Counted from the stretch's first letter, positions 35,101-46,295 are shown. The stretch: DNA of 64,000 bases from Saccharum officinarum (GCA_020631735.1 CM036221.1:8537381-8601380); one strand, 5' to 3'. The notes: generated by a model from the letters alone, not told the origin. Program-made: numbers and translations.

Positions 35101-36758
35101 TCTCTCTTCTAGTTTTTATGAAACTATAAATGGAGATGTAGATTTTATGAACAACGTTAATATCGCTTCGTCGAATGAAGAAATGACCAAAACAAAAGTT
35201 ATAGATCTTGAAAAGTTATACAACTTTGTAGTTGAACACTTTTTTAATTTGAATTCGTTTAAGTCCTCAAAATCTGCTTTGTACATCTTGTTTGCCGAGT
35301 GTAAAAAAACACTCGGCAAACAAGCTCTTTTCCAAGTGTTAAAAAAAAACTCGGCAAACAAGTAAGTTTTTTCATGTGTCAAAAAAAACACTCGGCAAAT
35401 AGCTTGTTTACCGAGTTTTTTTTTGACACTCGACAAAAAGCTTTTTTGCCGAGTGTCTTTTTTTACATGGCAAAGAGCTTCTTTGCCGAGTGCCCGAAAA
35501 ATTACACTCGGCAAACCATGTGGCACTCGGCAAAGTACGGTTTTCCGGTAGTGAATTTTACTTAACAAAAATATCCGGAGTTTGTTTCCAAGGTAGTTTG
35601 ACATAAGAAAAAATAACGTCCAATCCGTCTACCCTTGTATACTGAGAGCATTTATTAAGAAGGTCTGAAGGCAGAAGAAAATATTTTCCCGTTGTCATTA
35701 CGATGATAAAATAGGGTAGGGTAGGGTACGGTGTGTGATACTGGTGTTGTTACGTACCTGTTGTTCTCGAGATTCTCTTTGAGCTTGTTTTCCAGCTGGC
35801 GGGCATCCATGGTGTCGATGTTAGCCAGGGGATCCACTGCTGCTGTGTGCTCTGTGTGCTTTGGCTGCACGATCTGCCGAAGCAGGCGCTTGAGCAATCC
35901 CTGGAGGTCTTTGCCGCTGAATGTCTGGGACACGGACACCTGCGCTTGGCACGGGAACTCCGCCTCCAGCAGACGACAGACCTCCAGTGCCAGCGTGGTC
36001 TTCCCGAGCCCTCCGAACCCCAAGATGGAGAACACCTTGGGCAGCTGCTTGTCATCCTCATCATTTAGGGCTTGTTCGGTTCCCGCCTGCCAGGAGCTGC
36101 CTGGCCTAGGCAGCGTTCCCAGATGTTCGATTTTGATCGCCTGGGGCTGGGATTGCTGCCTGGCCAACGAGCTATCTGCCAGGTACGGATCCAATGCCTT
36201 GATCTTGTTGGCTAGGTCGACGGCCAGGGCCTTGTTGCCGACGAACTGATGACGATGGGAGTAGAGGCTGTCAGCTGGGCCCAGTGGTGGACGCGCCGAT
36301 GCCGCCGCAGGGCCTAACGATGAAGCAGCATCCCTGCGCCGCAGTGGCTCAAGGCTGAAGCCGTAGCGAGCATGCTGCTCGTTGATGGCGGAAGCAAGGG
36401 CGCGGAGGTCCCTGATGTCACCAGCGAGGCGACGGCGAGCCCAAAGGGTGCCAAGGAGCCGTTTCCACCGGACGAAACAGCGATCACCTTGCCGGGACCT
36501 GACGCGGAATAGGTAGAAGTTGACGCAGTCCTCGGCGTCGTAGCCCACCTCCCGCAGCTGCTTCATCCACTCCCGGAGGAAGTGGTCCAAGGCGCCCACG
36601 TCGGCTTCGGACTGCATGCGGAGGAGGGCGTTGATGGTGGCCAGCTCGTTCCTCAGCCGGGCGACCTCGCCGCCCACGTTGCGGAGCTGCCGGAACTCGT
36701 CCCCCACCAGCTGCCCAACATTGCTCACAAGGCTCTGCGCCGCCGCGGCGCCCTCCAT
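29180..36758 (-). CDS. CC-NBS-LRR disease resistance-type protein (NLR)
   Basis: Intracellular immune receptor type: an ATP/ADP-switch NB-ARC domain with a signalling coiled coil and ligand- or effector-sensing LRRs. Exon 1 is 36758-35758 and exon 2 is 31253-29180. The junction CAACAG|GTACGT ... ATCCAG|GTACCT restores ENNRYLILIDDVW, and the joined CDS is 3075 nt (1024 aa). The Rx-type coiled coil spans residues 1 to about 130, with an EDVID-like YDAEDCVNF at 73-81. The P-loop GFGGLGKTT is at 247-255, kinase-2 LILIDDVW just after the intron, RNBS-B GSRIIVTTR, GLPLA at 431-435, and an MHD variant VHD at 568-570. LRRs run from about 640 to the end. No stops or frameshifts are visible. The 4.5-kb intron interrupts NB-ARC and is full of transposons. 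The start is the first ATG before the coiled coil, about 50 bp from an (AT)n tract. Confidence 0.93.
31446..31668. mobile_element. Candidate MITE fragment in the NLR intron
   Basis: Begins AGCCCGTTTGGTGGAGCTC, a typical TGTTTGG-like terminus of grass MITEs, with GGAGCT/AGCTCC words through the interior and at 39735-39930. No clean right end was found. Confidence 0.35.
32828..33010. mobile_element. Stowaway-like MITE in the NLR intron
   Basis: Starts TACTCCCTGAGTTCCTAAAA and ends GGGATATAGGGAGCA, imperfect Stowaway-type inverted ends. The interior is AT- and pyrimidine-rich. The ends are degenerate. Confidence 0.5.
33388..34110. mobile_element. Long-TIR transposon in the NLR intron (MULE-like)
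   Basis: The first ~45 bp (GATCCTTAAAGTTGTCCGTA... GGTCCCTAAAGT) and the reverse complement of the last ~45 bp (GGTCCTTGAGAAGTTGTCTG... CCCCCCAAAGT) are an imperfect long terminal inverted repeat. The interior of about 630 bp is non-coding. The long-TIR architecture suggests Mutator-like; the target duplication is not clear because the CACTA at 34116 starts almost at its edge. Confidence 0.65.
34138..34265. mobile_element. MITE nested in the intronic CACTA
   Basis: Starts GAGCCTGTTCACCCGCTTAT and ends CAGCCGAACGGGGCC, the inverted-orientation relative of the element at 2924-3051. It sits only 22 bp from the CACTA left end, between the terminus and the subterminal repeats. Confidence 0.65.
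34495..34640 (-). mobile_element. tRNA-derived SINE-like sequence inside the CACTA
   Basis: On the minus strand an A-box-like TGGTACAGTGGTAGAGG (34622-34606) is followed about 30 nt later by a perfect B box GGTTCGAATCC (34575-34565). It ends downstream in an A-run (GTAGAAAAAAAA, about 34518-34507). The spacing fits a tRNA head. The cloverleaf arms are not complete, so this is a SINE or tRNA pseudogene and not a working tRNA. Confidence 0.55.
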
Positions 36759-36804
36759 CAGGCAGTAACTAGCTAGCTTCTCTTTGGCCTATATTTACAA
36801 CAGT

Positions 36805-36806
<2 letters not shown>

Positions 36807-36892
<86 letters not shown>
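36807..36892. repeat. (AT)n microsatellite at the NLR 5' end
   Basis: About 86 bp of AT dinucleotides ending 49 bp upstream of the NLR start codon, that is, in its 5' leader or core promoter. Confidence 0.96.
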
Positions 36893-36894
<2 letters not shown>

Positions 36895-37074
36895 CTATAT
36901 GTATAGGAAATAAAGGAAGCCCAAATGCATGTGAGTTCTGGACCTAAATAAAGAATCGAAGGGAGATCGAGTTCGAGCAAGGGAAAGTGCCCCACCAGCC
37001 CTAACGTCACATAACAACTTGGACTCGCTGGCATGTCAAGAATGAAGGTTTATTTGGGTGAGAGCAAGGGAGGT

Positions 37075-38700
37075 ATGTTCCTTTCTCTAGTGTAATGTCC
37101 ATCTGACGCTCACAGAGCAACACGAAACACGTACGCAAACTCACCCCTCAGAATTTCATACACGCACACCCTATCCCTAGAATCGAATTTGAAGAAGCTC
37201 GGTAATAAGGTAGCAAGGGAGGTAGCTCCTATGACATAGCATCACATGATGTTGAGTCACTAACACATGAAGAATCAAGGTTCTCTAGTGTAATGTCACC
37301 ACCTTGTAGTGTTGCTGACACCGTCAAATATATTGATCTACTTCCCTCTTTCGCCCCTGTGTGTAATGTACACATGCATTGTTACAACACTATGTAGACC
37401 TATCGCGTGTTTAGGCACACGCACCATACGAAATGCGCCTAGGCAACTCCTCCATATCCACCCAGCCAAATAGATAGCTATCTTCGACCAGCCTGGTTTC
37501 AACTGGCTTTGTGACTAGTTGATAAACGAGGTGAAAATATGTATGGTTGGAACTAAAGTCTTCGATGGTGCCAATGAGAGAAATAATGCCAAAGTAGAAT
37601 TTGGTTTGATTCAAAATGAGTTTCACTGTCTCCTTTTCATTCAGGGAGGCACTATTTGTAGTGCCAATGTTACAACCAGTGAACATAAGTGCCTTCTTAC
37701 TCTAGAGCTAGACTAGATATTGAGCGTATTTCATGTATCCCAGGGGCATTTTAGTCCTCTCGATTCAATTCTAAATTGGATTTGACTAACCTAGTGGTAA
37801 GTTTCTTCCTTTCGGTGTCTTCCGAACTGTCGTCCGTCCCTAGTGAATACAATGGGAGTCAAGCTGGCCCGCCCCTTCCTGATTTAAAGAATTTATAATT
37901 AGGATAGGAAGTCGAAATATTGCAATAATTATGCTATTTACACATTCAATGGATAAATATCGTGAAACATATCCTTCCGAAGCCATCATCAAAACTATAG
38001 CAAAAAATAAAGCGGTACACTTCTGCAACGGGGGGCAGTCTGGACATGGCCCCACATGTCTCGAGCATTTTAATCCAATTGCAAGCAAAGCATTATTCGC
38101 CTATGTATGCTTTAGAAAAAAAGAGCTAATAATGTAATGAAAGGGCGGTTGGTGCTTCCACGCATACAAGCAAAAGGAATCGTGCACTGCCTCGAGGGCT
38201 ATTCAGCTTCCTAGATGTGCCAATTCTCAACCACAAAAAAAAAATCCTAGACGTGCAAGCCTTTTCGCTTGTCGAGAGCACACCTCTAAGGCCTTGTTCA
38301 CTTCCTCATCCCAACCCAAAATATTTCCTCTTACACCCATCACATCAAATCTTTCGACGCATGCATAGAGCATTAAATGTAGGTAAGAAAGATAACTAAT
38401 TGCATAGTTTGTCTGTAAATGTCGGGACGAATCTTTTGAGCCTAGTTAGTCCATGATTGGATAAAATTTGGCAAATAACAACGAAAGATGCTACAGTAAT
38501 TTTTCACCTACTTTTCGCGAAGTGAACACACCCTAAATAATCTCTTCCATCTGGTTGCGCTGTGCCACGTTATGAATTACACTGTTCTCACATGTACTTC
38601 CTTAAGTTCCATATTTCCTATTGTTTTAAACTAGTTTGACGTCAAATTTTCAGAAAAAAAATATTTTTTTCTGAAAATTCTTTGGTATGGCTAAGCTCGG
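37075..38700. repeat. Old tandem duplication, copy 1
   Basis: Matches about 39895-41500 in order and orientation. Landmarks are TAACACATGAAGAATCAAG, CAACTGGCTTT, TTGCAATAATTATGCTA, AAAAATAAAGCGGTAC, AAGCAAAGCATTATTCGCC and ATAATCTCTTCCATCTGGTTG. Divergence is substantial. It contains an open frame (37931-38137) of unknown function, broken in the other copy. The Tourist MITE at 38290-38533 is unique to this copy. Confidence 0.85.
38290..38533. mobile_element. Tourist-like (PIF/Harbinger) MITE
   Basis: 244 bp with ends GGCCTTGTTCACTTC and GAAGTGAACACACCC and TAA target duplications (38287-38289, 38534-38536). The interior has the common grass words AACTAATTGCATAGTTTGTC and TAGTCCATGATTGGA. The paralogous site near 41346-41351 lacks it, confirming the boundaries. 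Confidence 0.93.
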
Positions 38701-39154
38701 GCAACCGGATCTTTCAAACAAAATTCTTCGTCTTAAGTGGAAGAATATCACTTTTGTCCTATACCTCAAAGTGTACCTTCTTATGGAAATAGCTTGACTT
38801 TTCTTCGGTATGGCTAGCTAGGCTCGGGAGACTGATATGTTGTGGATTGGGTTGGTCGTCTCCCAGCGAGCTATCTTTTGTAGCGGTCAAAACCTTTGGA
38901 TATTTCTTATTTGAACTTATAGGTAATCAATCTTGTGGTTTCGCAAAAAAAAAAAATCTTGTGGTGTGCTTTTGTTTTCTCCCTCCACAACAAGCCTTTA
39001 TAGCTTTGCCTTACAAGAAAAGAAGACTTGTCTAGACGCGCGGCCGAGCAGGGGTTATGATGGCTCGACGTGGCAGCATCAGGGCGTGAACGTGGCTGGG
39101 AGCTAGCGGCGGTGTGTATTGTGCGCGGTGAAGGGTAACTCGAGGCAAGTAGCT

Positions 39155-39662
39155 CTGGGCATAATTGACTGAAGACCGAACCGAACTAATCGAGACCGAG
39201 ACCGAAGTTTTCGGTCACTAGTTCAATCTCAAGTCCATACTACCCGAACTTTTTACGGTTAGTTCGGTTATATGCCTCGAGTAACTGAACTAACCAACAT
39301 TTGGATTTTGTTGACATAATGTATACTTTAGACTATTATTAGTGATATAATGTTGATTCTAGTGGGTTTATACCAATCATCACTCTTATCACTTTGTTTA
39401 ATCTATATTTTGTATTGTTATTTTTTCTTAAAATAGAACAAATATTGCTAAAAATTGCTATAAATTATAATATTTAGTAGCTATTTTGTCTAGTCCGGTT
39501 AGTTCGGTCATGATTACGACTGAACTGAACTATCTGAGACCGAACTTGCTCGGACCTGAGTTTTGAAACTAACCGATTGGTCTCCATTTTTAGATGACAG
39601 AACTTTCGAAATGACCGAAGAACTGACCGGGTCGGTTTGGCCAGACCGAACGCCAAGGCCTA
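39155..39662. mobile_element. hAT-like element rich in GGTTCGGT
   Basis: Left part GGGCATAATTGACTGAAGAC then CGAACCGAAC; right part GGTTTGGCCAGACCGAACGC then CAAGGCC. The ends are inverted and rich in TTCGGT/ACCGAA words with an AT-rich middle. This is a familiar non-autonomous type in grasses; the exact ends are uncertain. Confidence 0.5.
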
Positions 39663-39894
39663 AAGGTGAGGACAAAAGAAAACATAACGAAACGGTACAT
39701 TAAACTATGTAACCAGTGGCATGACGGATAATTTTCTCCAGCTCCACGAAACAAAAGAGTTTTTAGAACATCCCTTGAGGAGCTCCATATCACAGATTTC
39801 ATGGATCCATGAGCTAGATTCAAGTTTTAGTGGATCTGAAGTTGGTATAGCTAGCGATGTTTGGCTTGAAAAATGGGAGTGGAGCTATTTTTCA

Positions 39895-41500
39895 GATCTG
39901 GAGAGCTATCCTAAACACCCCTTCTGTACCCTAACGCGATCTAACGCTCACAATACGCAAACTCACCCTTATGAATACGTACACACATCCTATCCCTATG
40001 GACGCATTCGAAAAAGCTTTGTAAGGCATCGAGAAATGAAGGTAGATCCTTTGACACATAAGATCACTTGATGTTGAATCGCTAACACATGAAGAATCAA
40101 GTTCCCAACATTATGTGATGTTTAGTCAAGGGAGGCCTATTAAAGAAAAGTTGACCGCAAGCATGTACACACTGTTATAATCCTATGCAGTTGTTTCGTG
40201 TGTTTAGCCGCATGCATTATGCATACAAAATGCGCACAAGCAACTCCCTGCATACCCACTCAACTAAACAGCCAACTACCTTCGACAACCTCTTGTTTCA
40301 ACTGGCTTTCTGACTAGTTAAAACGAGGTGAAAATAGGTACGGATGTGAAAGTAGCTCTGTCATTCTGTCTGTTGCTGCTGCTGCTGATGATGATGCAGC
40401 TTGGGATTGGATTGGTTGCTACTAGTGGTGCGTCTTTGGCACCCACTTGGGAGCCTTTCCGAAAGGTGTCTTCATCGGGTGCCATTGGTCCGCCATTTTG
40501 GAAATTCTTTCGGATGAACCAAGTCGGCCTTTAGGGGTCCTACAAGAATAAATACTTGAACTCGCGCCGGTGAGGTCAAGGTCGTGCGAATAAAGTGGGA
40601 GCATATGGTTCCCCAACAATAACACAATGACTTCATTTGGTTTAAAGTAAGCATTTAATTAGGATATATAGGATGTGGATTTTTTTTAATTACATAGTAC
40701 CACGCAGACACTCACAACGCACGCACACTCACCCCTAAACACACGTACACAAACACTATCCCTATGAGCATCTTCAAAGAATGGGCTGATAAATTCTCGA
40801 GATTGACGAAGTCACTACATGTGTCTCGCTGTCAACGGGAACGTCGCCTACTACTAAAAGCACAGCACCGTTAAATCTTAGAAAATTCGCTCCCACGGAA
40901 GTCAAACCCAGGACCTGATGTGGAAATGTTGCAATAATTATGCTACTTAAACTTTCAATGGATAAATATTGTGAAACACATATCATTCCGAAGGCATCAA
41001 CAACTATTGCAAAAAATAAAGCGGTACTCTTTTGCAACGGGGGCAGTCTGGACATGGCCCCACGCGTCTCGATCGAGCATTTTAATCCTATTGTAAGCAA
41101 AGCATTATTCGCCTATGTATGCTGTGCTCCTACAAGGCACACCGTACCCAGCACGTCTTGTTGCTGTGGTGTCGTGCGGCACGCACGTCTAGCCTCACAC
41201 AACTTTGAGCGAAAAAGAGCTAATTAAGAATGCAACGAAAGGGTGCTTGGGGCTTCCACGCATACAAGCAAATGAATCGTTCACTGCCTCAGGGGCTACA
41301 CAACTTCCTAGAAGTGCCAGCCTTATCGCTTGTTAAGAGCACACCTCAAAATAATCTCTTCCATCTGGTTGATTCGATCCCTGACAAAAACATTGCACTG
41401 ATCCAACGTTATCAATTACAATATATATTCTCATATATACTCCCTTAAGTTCCATATTTCTTATTGGTTTAAACTAAGTTGACGTCAAATTTTCAGAAAT
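39895..41500. repeat. Old tandem duplication, copy 2
   Basis: Partner of 37075-38700. The open frame of copy 1 is frameshifted here, and a SINE (40680-40916) has inserted. Copy 1 shows the uninterrupted site (GGATAGGAAGTCGAAATATTGC). Confidence 0.85.
40680..40916 (-). mobile_element. SINE, second full copy
   Basis: Same family as 25755-26040 (shared GACGAAGTCACTAC, TCTCGCTGTCAACGGGAACG and CGCACACTCACCCCTA, plus strand). An A-run on the minus strand lies next to the 8-bp target duplication GATGTGGA (40672-40679 and 40917-40924). The B-box region is more degenerate than in the other copy. Confidence 0.78.
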
Positions 41501-41519
41501 TTGTCTATCTTTACCTAAT

Positions 41520-42650
41520 TTTAAGTATAGATTTTTTTCACTCTCTTCCTGCCTGTCAGTCTCTCACTCCCACCTTTCTTGGTTTGTCACTCTCTCCCTC
41601 GTTCGTCCCTCTCTTGTTGAATGATGGATATGCCTTCACATACCTCTCCTTGTAAAATGGTCCCAACCGTAAAGTCTGAGGACCTGTTTGTAAACTATGA
41701 AACTATATAGTGGTGGGAGAAACCTCTCCTATATATATACTATAGAGCCATGTGCCCTAGCTTACATTTTTTGTAACGGGTGGTTCTCCTCTCACTCACT
41801 AAACCCAAGGTTCATATTCCCATCTGTCCTACTCCTCTCTACTGATTGTGCCAAAAGGCAACTGCAGGTGCTATTTGTGGTTGGTTCGAAAGGAAAATAA
41901 CAAAGAGAGGAAAAAGAGAACAATATTGCTTAAATCTTTTTCAGATGCGGGCAAAAATAATTTTCAAAGGAAGCAAAACTACTCACCTCTAAAAAGTCTA
42001 TGTTAATCATAATTAATAGAAATGTTTGGCCATGTTGCCACTAAAAATAGTATTTTCCATAGGCGAGTCGTTACACGCCTACCATTGGAAATTAAAAAGA
42101 AAAACAAAAAAACAAGCTTCAACTTCTTTTCTTCATCACGATACGTGCTCATGCTCTTCATCTACATCTGCTCTAGTTGTACTGCTGCTTGTGCATGCCA
42201 CTGCTTGTGCATGCCACTGCACGCCATATCTGTCGCTTCAAGAGGACCGTGGTCCATCGCCGTCAGGGTGGAGAAGAGGGCCTCGCCGGAGGTTCATCGC
42301 GCTTTAGATCCAATCACTTGAGGACCCCGCTGTCGCTTGAGATTTGGCCTCTCAAGTTGTACGTGTCCTTGATCCACCGTGTCACCAGGGAATTGAGAGG
42401 AACAGGCGGCCACCATGGTGAGAAAAAGGGGTGGCCTCATGGGTCAACCTAATGGCATGCATGGCTATGGGTTGACAATGTTAGTTGGGTAGCTTGGAGA
42501 TGGCTGGGTGGCTGACTGGTGGGAAGTGGCCTTATGTCCGTGCATGTAGGTGGGGACCACCCACACCTGCTTCGCTTCGTGCGCGGATGCAGAGACCGTC
42601 TGTGCCCGCGAGGACCACCTCCTCATGCGCCTGATTCCCGCACCTGCTAA
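41520..42650. other. Intergenic DNA, no supported gene
   Basis: Contains pyrimidine-rich text (CACTCTCTCCCTCG) and a modestly GC-rich stretch at 42200-42640 with overlapping short frames in several registers, typical of the GC-rich half of the repeat element that continues at 42655. Confidence 0.45.
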
Positions 42651-42654
42651 TAAA

Positions 42655-43170
42655 AACACTTGTAACATGAAGCACTTGCTGCAATAAACATGTAAAACAT
42701 TTGAAACATACGTTTACAACATATGTGTATGGCCACTATAACATTCAGATAAAATATTTGCAACATACGTTTGAAACAGCTGAAACATTTGAAACATACA
42801 TGTATAGCAATTGCAACATACGCAATATCTAGATGAAACACTCCGCATGTGCCTGCTTCCCGGGCCTGCTAATAAAAACACTTGCAACATGAAGTACTTG
42901 CTGCAACATACATCTAAAACAGGTGAAACATTTAAAACATACGCTTGCCACATATGTGTATAGACAATGCAACATATACAACATCCAAATAAAAAACTTG
43001 TAATATACATCCGAAATAGATGAAACATTTGAAATATACAACTGCAACATACGTGTATAACTATTGAAACATATGCAACACAACATATGCAACACCAGAT
43101 CTACTTTTGCAACGTCTAGATGAAACACATGCAATATCCAGATGAAACATACATCTGAAACCCATGAAAC
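42655..43170. repeat. Degenerate TGAAACATTTGAAACATACG array
   Basis: About 20 degenerate units built from GCAACATACG, TGAAACATTTGAAAC and AAAACACTTG words. Two longer sub-units (about 42640-42840 and 42845-43080) repeat TGCTAATAAAAACACTTG. It is the reverse-orientation counterpart of 27405-27870 and like 60385-60735. Non-coding. Confidence 0.8.
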
Positions 43171-44635
43171 ACACGGAGGTCGACGCCAGCGCAAAGCACG
43201 GTGCCAGGGAGTGGCTCGGAGGTCGCTTGTGCTGAGCTCATGCGCACACACAAATTAGCTTGTGGGCAGTGGTAGAGCTAGGTTCTTCGTGGTGGGTGCG
43301 AATGCACCATATATGCATTCTCTAACCAAGTATATACACCCATAAGGCAACCGCAGTCTCCTCCAGTTTGCTCTAGCTTTGGCACTGTTTGTGAGATCCG
43401 CGGGGTGACATGACATGCACCTATAGGTCAAAGTGATGTGGTCGGTGAACGATGATGTTGAGGCAACATGTGAGTAGTGTCATTGTGCGCAGCTGGTAGA
43501 TGAGAAGGTTGTGGGATAGTGCCCGAAACATGTGCTCATCATCCCTGGGTGGGTGCAAAAGAGAGGAAGGTGGGAGAAGATAGGAGGCCGAGATGGAAGG
43601 CCGGAGAAGATAGGAGGTGGTGAGCTCGGGGAAGAAAGAAGAGATTGGAGCCAGAGCTGGGAAGCGCAGCGGTCAATGATGAGAAAATTCCTTATTTGAC
43701 ACTAAAAAAACTTATTATTCTCAATTTAGCACCCAAACTTTAAACCTTCTTTATTTGCCCTTGCGCCAAATTTTCGTTCCCAAAGTAACACTACCGTCTA
43801 TTTAGACATCCTCTACCGTGAACTGTCATGTGGGCCACATGCAAAAAGACCAGAATGGCCCTGTCTTCTCATTAGTATAGAAAAGGAGAAAACTTTGTCA
43901 CTTCATTCGCATGCACGAAGCTAACCCTAATGGAGGCCGACGGCATGGCAATTGTGGGCAGCATGCGCGGCCCCTCCTGGCCCCGGCGTGATAGTTGCGA
44001 CCCTGCACGGCCTCGACGCAGCTGACACAGCTCCTTTTTGGCCCAACGCGGGCATCGCGGACCCACGCGGCCCTCGCGCTCCCGCCGCATCCACCGGTGC
44101 GGCCCAGGCGCGTGACCTATCTATCGGCCGAGCCCATCCCCTACGCATAGCTCTAGCTAGCCAATGCCAGCCCCACGCACCCAGCCCCGGAATGTTGGCC
44201 CCTGCCGCAGGCCCACAAGGGCGGAACAGCGTCGCCGCTCACCGGCCACCCGCTCGTCTCGGCCGGTCGGCTCCTCCCAAGCACAGACATGGTTGCCATG
44301 GCAGTGTGCTTCCAGAGGAGGAAGAAGGACCTATTTGTAGAACAATATTTTCTAAAATCGTAGATAGGTCCTTAGTGAAATAAATATATCTAACATTGAC
44401 TTCATAACATAATCATTTTCGCACCCCACCCCTCCTCCCCCCCAAAAAAACATAATCAAGAATATTCTAAAGTAAGCATCATCTCTAAGGCAAACATAAG
44501 CAACCGACTACTATATGGAAACCATTAAAGTAAATATAGAACAATATGACGATGGCATAAGCAAATGAGGTCTCCCCAAAAATAAGAAAAGGAATCGTTC
44601 TAACTTGAACTAATAATTCGCTTTATATTTACATG
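43171..44635. other. Intergenic repeats, no supported gene
   Basis: 43690-43860 carries text common in grass transposons (CTTATTTGACACTAAAAAAAC, CATGTGGGCCACATG). 43920-44330 is GC-rich with overlapping frames but no domain or splice logic. 44390-44635 is AT-rich and holds the 5-bp target duplication of the Copia element at its end. Confidence 0.45.
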
Positions 44636-44640
44636 AATCA

Positions 44641-46293
44641 TGAAAGCATCTAGGCCCCGAGAGTTGGTTTTGGCAATTGATGACAACGCTTTATTACCAT
44701 GACTAACGTGTGTTTTGCAGAAACCTTGGTAAGTTAGGTCATGGAGGTGATAACTGCCTTGGGCACCATGGTATTCATGCCCCCTAATGGAAATCGTTTC
44801 TGTTTTCAAAGGAGTGACGTCAAGATTAAGGACGGTTAGTTCCGGATGTCAAGGTGTTGAGCTACATTCGGAATAGTCGTTAGGATCTTCGTTTTCTCTT
44901 TTGGCCGTACTATTAAGGGGAGTATGAGCGGGTAGCTTGACCTAGGTGAGTCTTATGTTTAGGTGTGGTGCACACTTGTTAAACTTAGCACTAGGCAGCT
45001 CTAGAATAGCTCAAAGTTCAGTTGGAAGCAACTTGGTTCAAGTTGTGTCGCGTTTCGGAGTGTTTAGACAGCTTTTCCCTTGACCGGACGCGGTTCTCGG
45101 TTTAACCGACGCGCCGGTCAGTTCAAAACCGTGACTGCGTTTCAGCGCTGACGACCGGACGCGGTCCTTGCAAGGACCGGACGCGGTGGTCAGACCGACA
45201 CGTGTCACTTAAGGGAAACCATCCGTTCGGACGCGACCTAGGTGTGATCGGCGCGTCCGGTCACGTTCTAGTAAGGTCCTGCGACGACCGGACGCGGTCG
45301 CGCGTCCGATCTCGTTACAGTAAGCTCCCTGCACGATTGGACGCGTCCGATCACCCCTGACCGGCGCGTCCGGTCACTCAGCCGAAATTTCAGAATTTCG
45401 ACCGTTACGAGCGACCAGTGCGTCCGGTCACTTCGAGCGGCGCGTCCGGTCACTCAGTCGAAATTCCAGAATTTCGACCGTTATGTACAACCGGCGCGTC
45501 CGGTCACTTCGACCGGCGCGTCCGGTCACCCCGTGTTTTGCTGAGTTGGTAGGTAACGGTTCGTTTCGACTGTGGGGTGTATAAATACATCCCCACCACC
45601 TCTTTGAGAGGTCTCTTGCTCATTTGTTCAGCTGAGAAACACCTTTGGAGTGCAAGGGAGTGCAAGAGCTCTAGTGAGGAGTGTGATTTGAGAATCAAAG
45701 CTTGAGAGTTCCTCACTAGTGATTAGAGAGTAGCAAGTGTGCATCCTCCTTCTCATTAGGCTCGTTTTGGTCAAGTGAGAGTTCTAGCTTGTTACTCTTG
45801 GTGATCGCCATCACCTAGACGACTTCGTGGTGATTGGGAGTTTGGTGATCATCCGGCGAAGCTTGTGGATGACCCAACTCATCTTGTGAGCGGTTTTGGG
45901 TGATTCACCGTGACGGAGTGTCGAAGAATTAGCCCGTAGAGAGCACTTGATCCTTGCGCGGATCAAGGGGGAGCTACACCCTTGCGCGGGTGCTCCAACG
46001 AGGACTAGTGGGGAGTGGCGACTCTCCGATACCTCAGAAAAACATCGCCGTGTTCCTTGCCCTTACTTTCAAGCATTTACTTTCTCGTATTTACATTTAT
46101 TGCTTGTTTTACTTTCCTAGAATTGCCATGCTAGACTAGGATTGGAAACTAGGGTGCAAAACTCTTTACCGGTAGAATATCTAGGAACACAAGTAGGCAC
46201 TAGGGGTGAATTCCGGCTTGTAGGTTTTAATTCTTGCAATTAATTTTTAGAGAAGCCTAATTCACCCCCCTCTTAGGCATCTTGATCCTTTCA
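44641..46293 (+). repeat. 5' LTR
   Basis: 1653 bp, TG...CA. Starts TGAAAGCATCTAGGCCCC and ends CTTGATCCTTTCA. Contains a CpG-rich palindromic array (45079-45535) of CCGGACGCG/CGCGTCCGG words. A likely TATA box, GTATAAATAC, lies at about 45578, placing the transcription start shortly after it. 109 bp longer than the 3' LTR, all in the array. Confidence 0.95.
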
Positions 46294-46295
46294 AT

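Larger units (their letters stand above)
34116..35553. mobile_element. Non-autonomous CACTA element in the NLR intron
   Basis: Ends CACTACCGG (34116) and CCGGTAGTG (35553) are perfect inverted repeats. The 3-bp target duplication AAT (34113-34115 and 35554-35556) is exact. Subterminal TTTGCCGAGTG-type motifs lie at 34266-34470 and 35285-35540. The 1438-bp interior has no transposase. It holds a nested MITE (34138-34265), a SINE-like unit (about 34495-34640) and three diverged copies of a unit containing AGATCTACA and CATCCGAGGTCATTT (34740-35100). Confidence 0.95.

Noticed and set aside
29180..36758. Two separate NLR fragments (a CC-NB gene and an NB-LRR gene)
   Set aside because: The GT-AG junction restores reading frame and the kinase-2 context exactly, so one gene with a large intron is the simpler reading.
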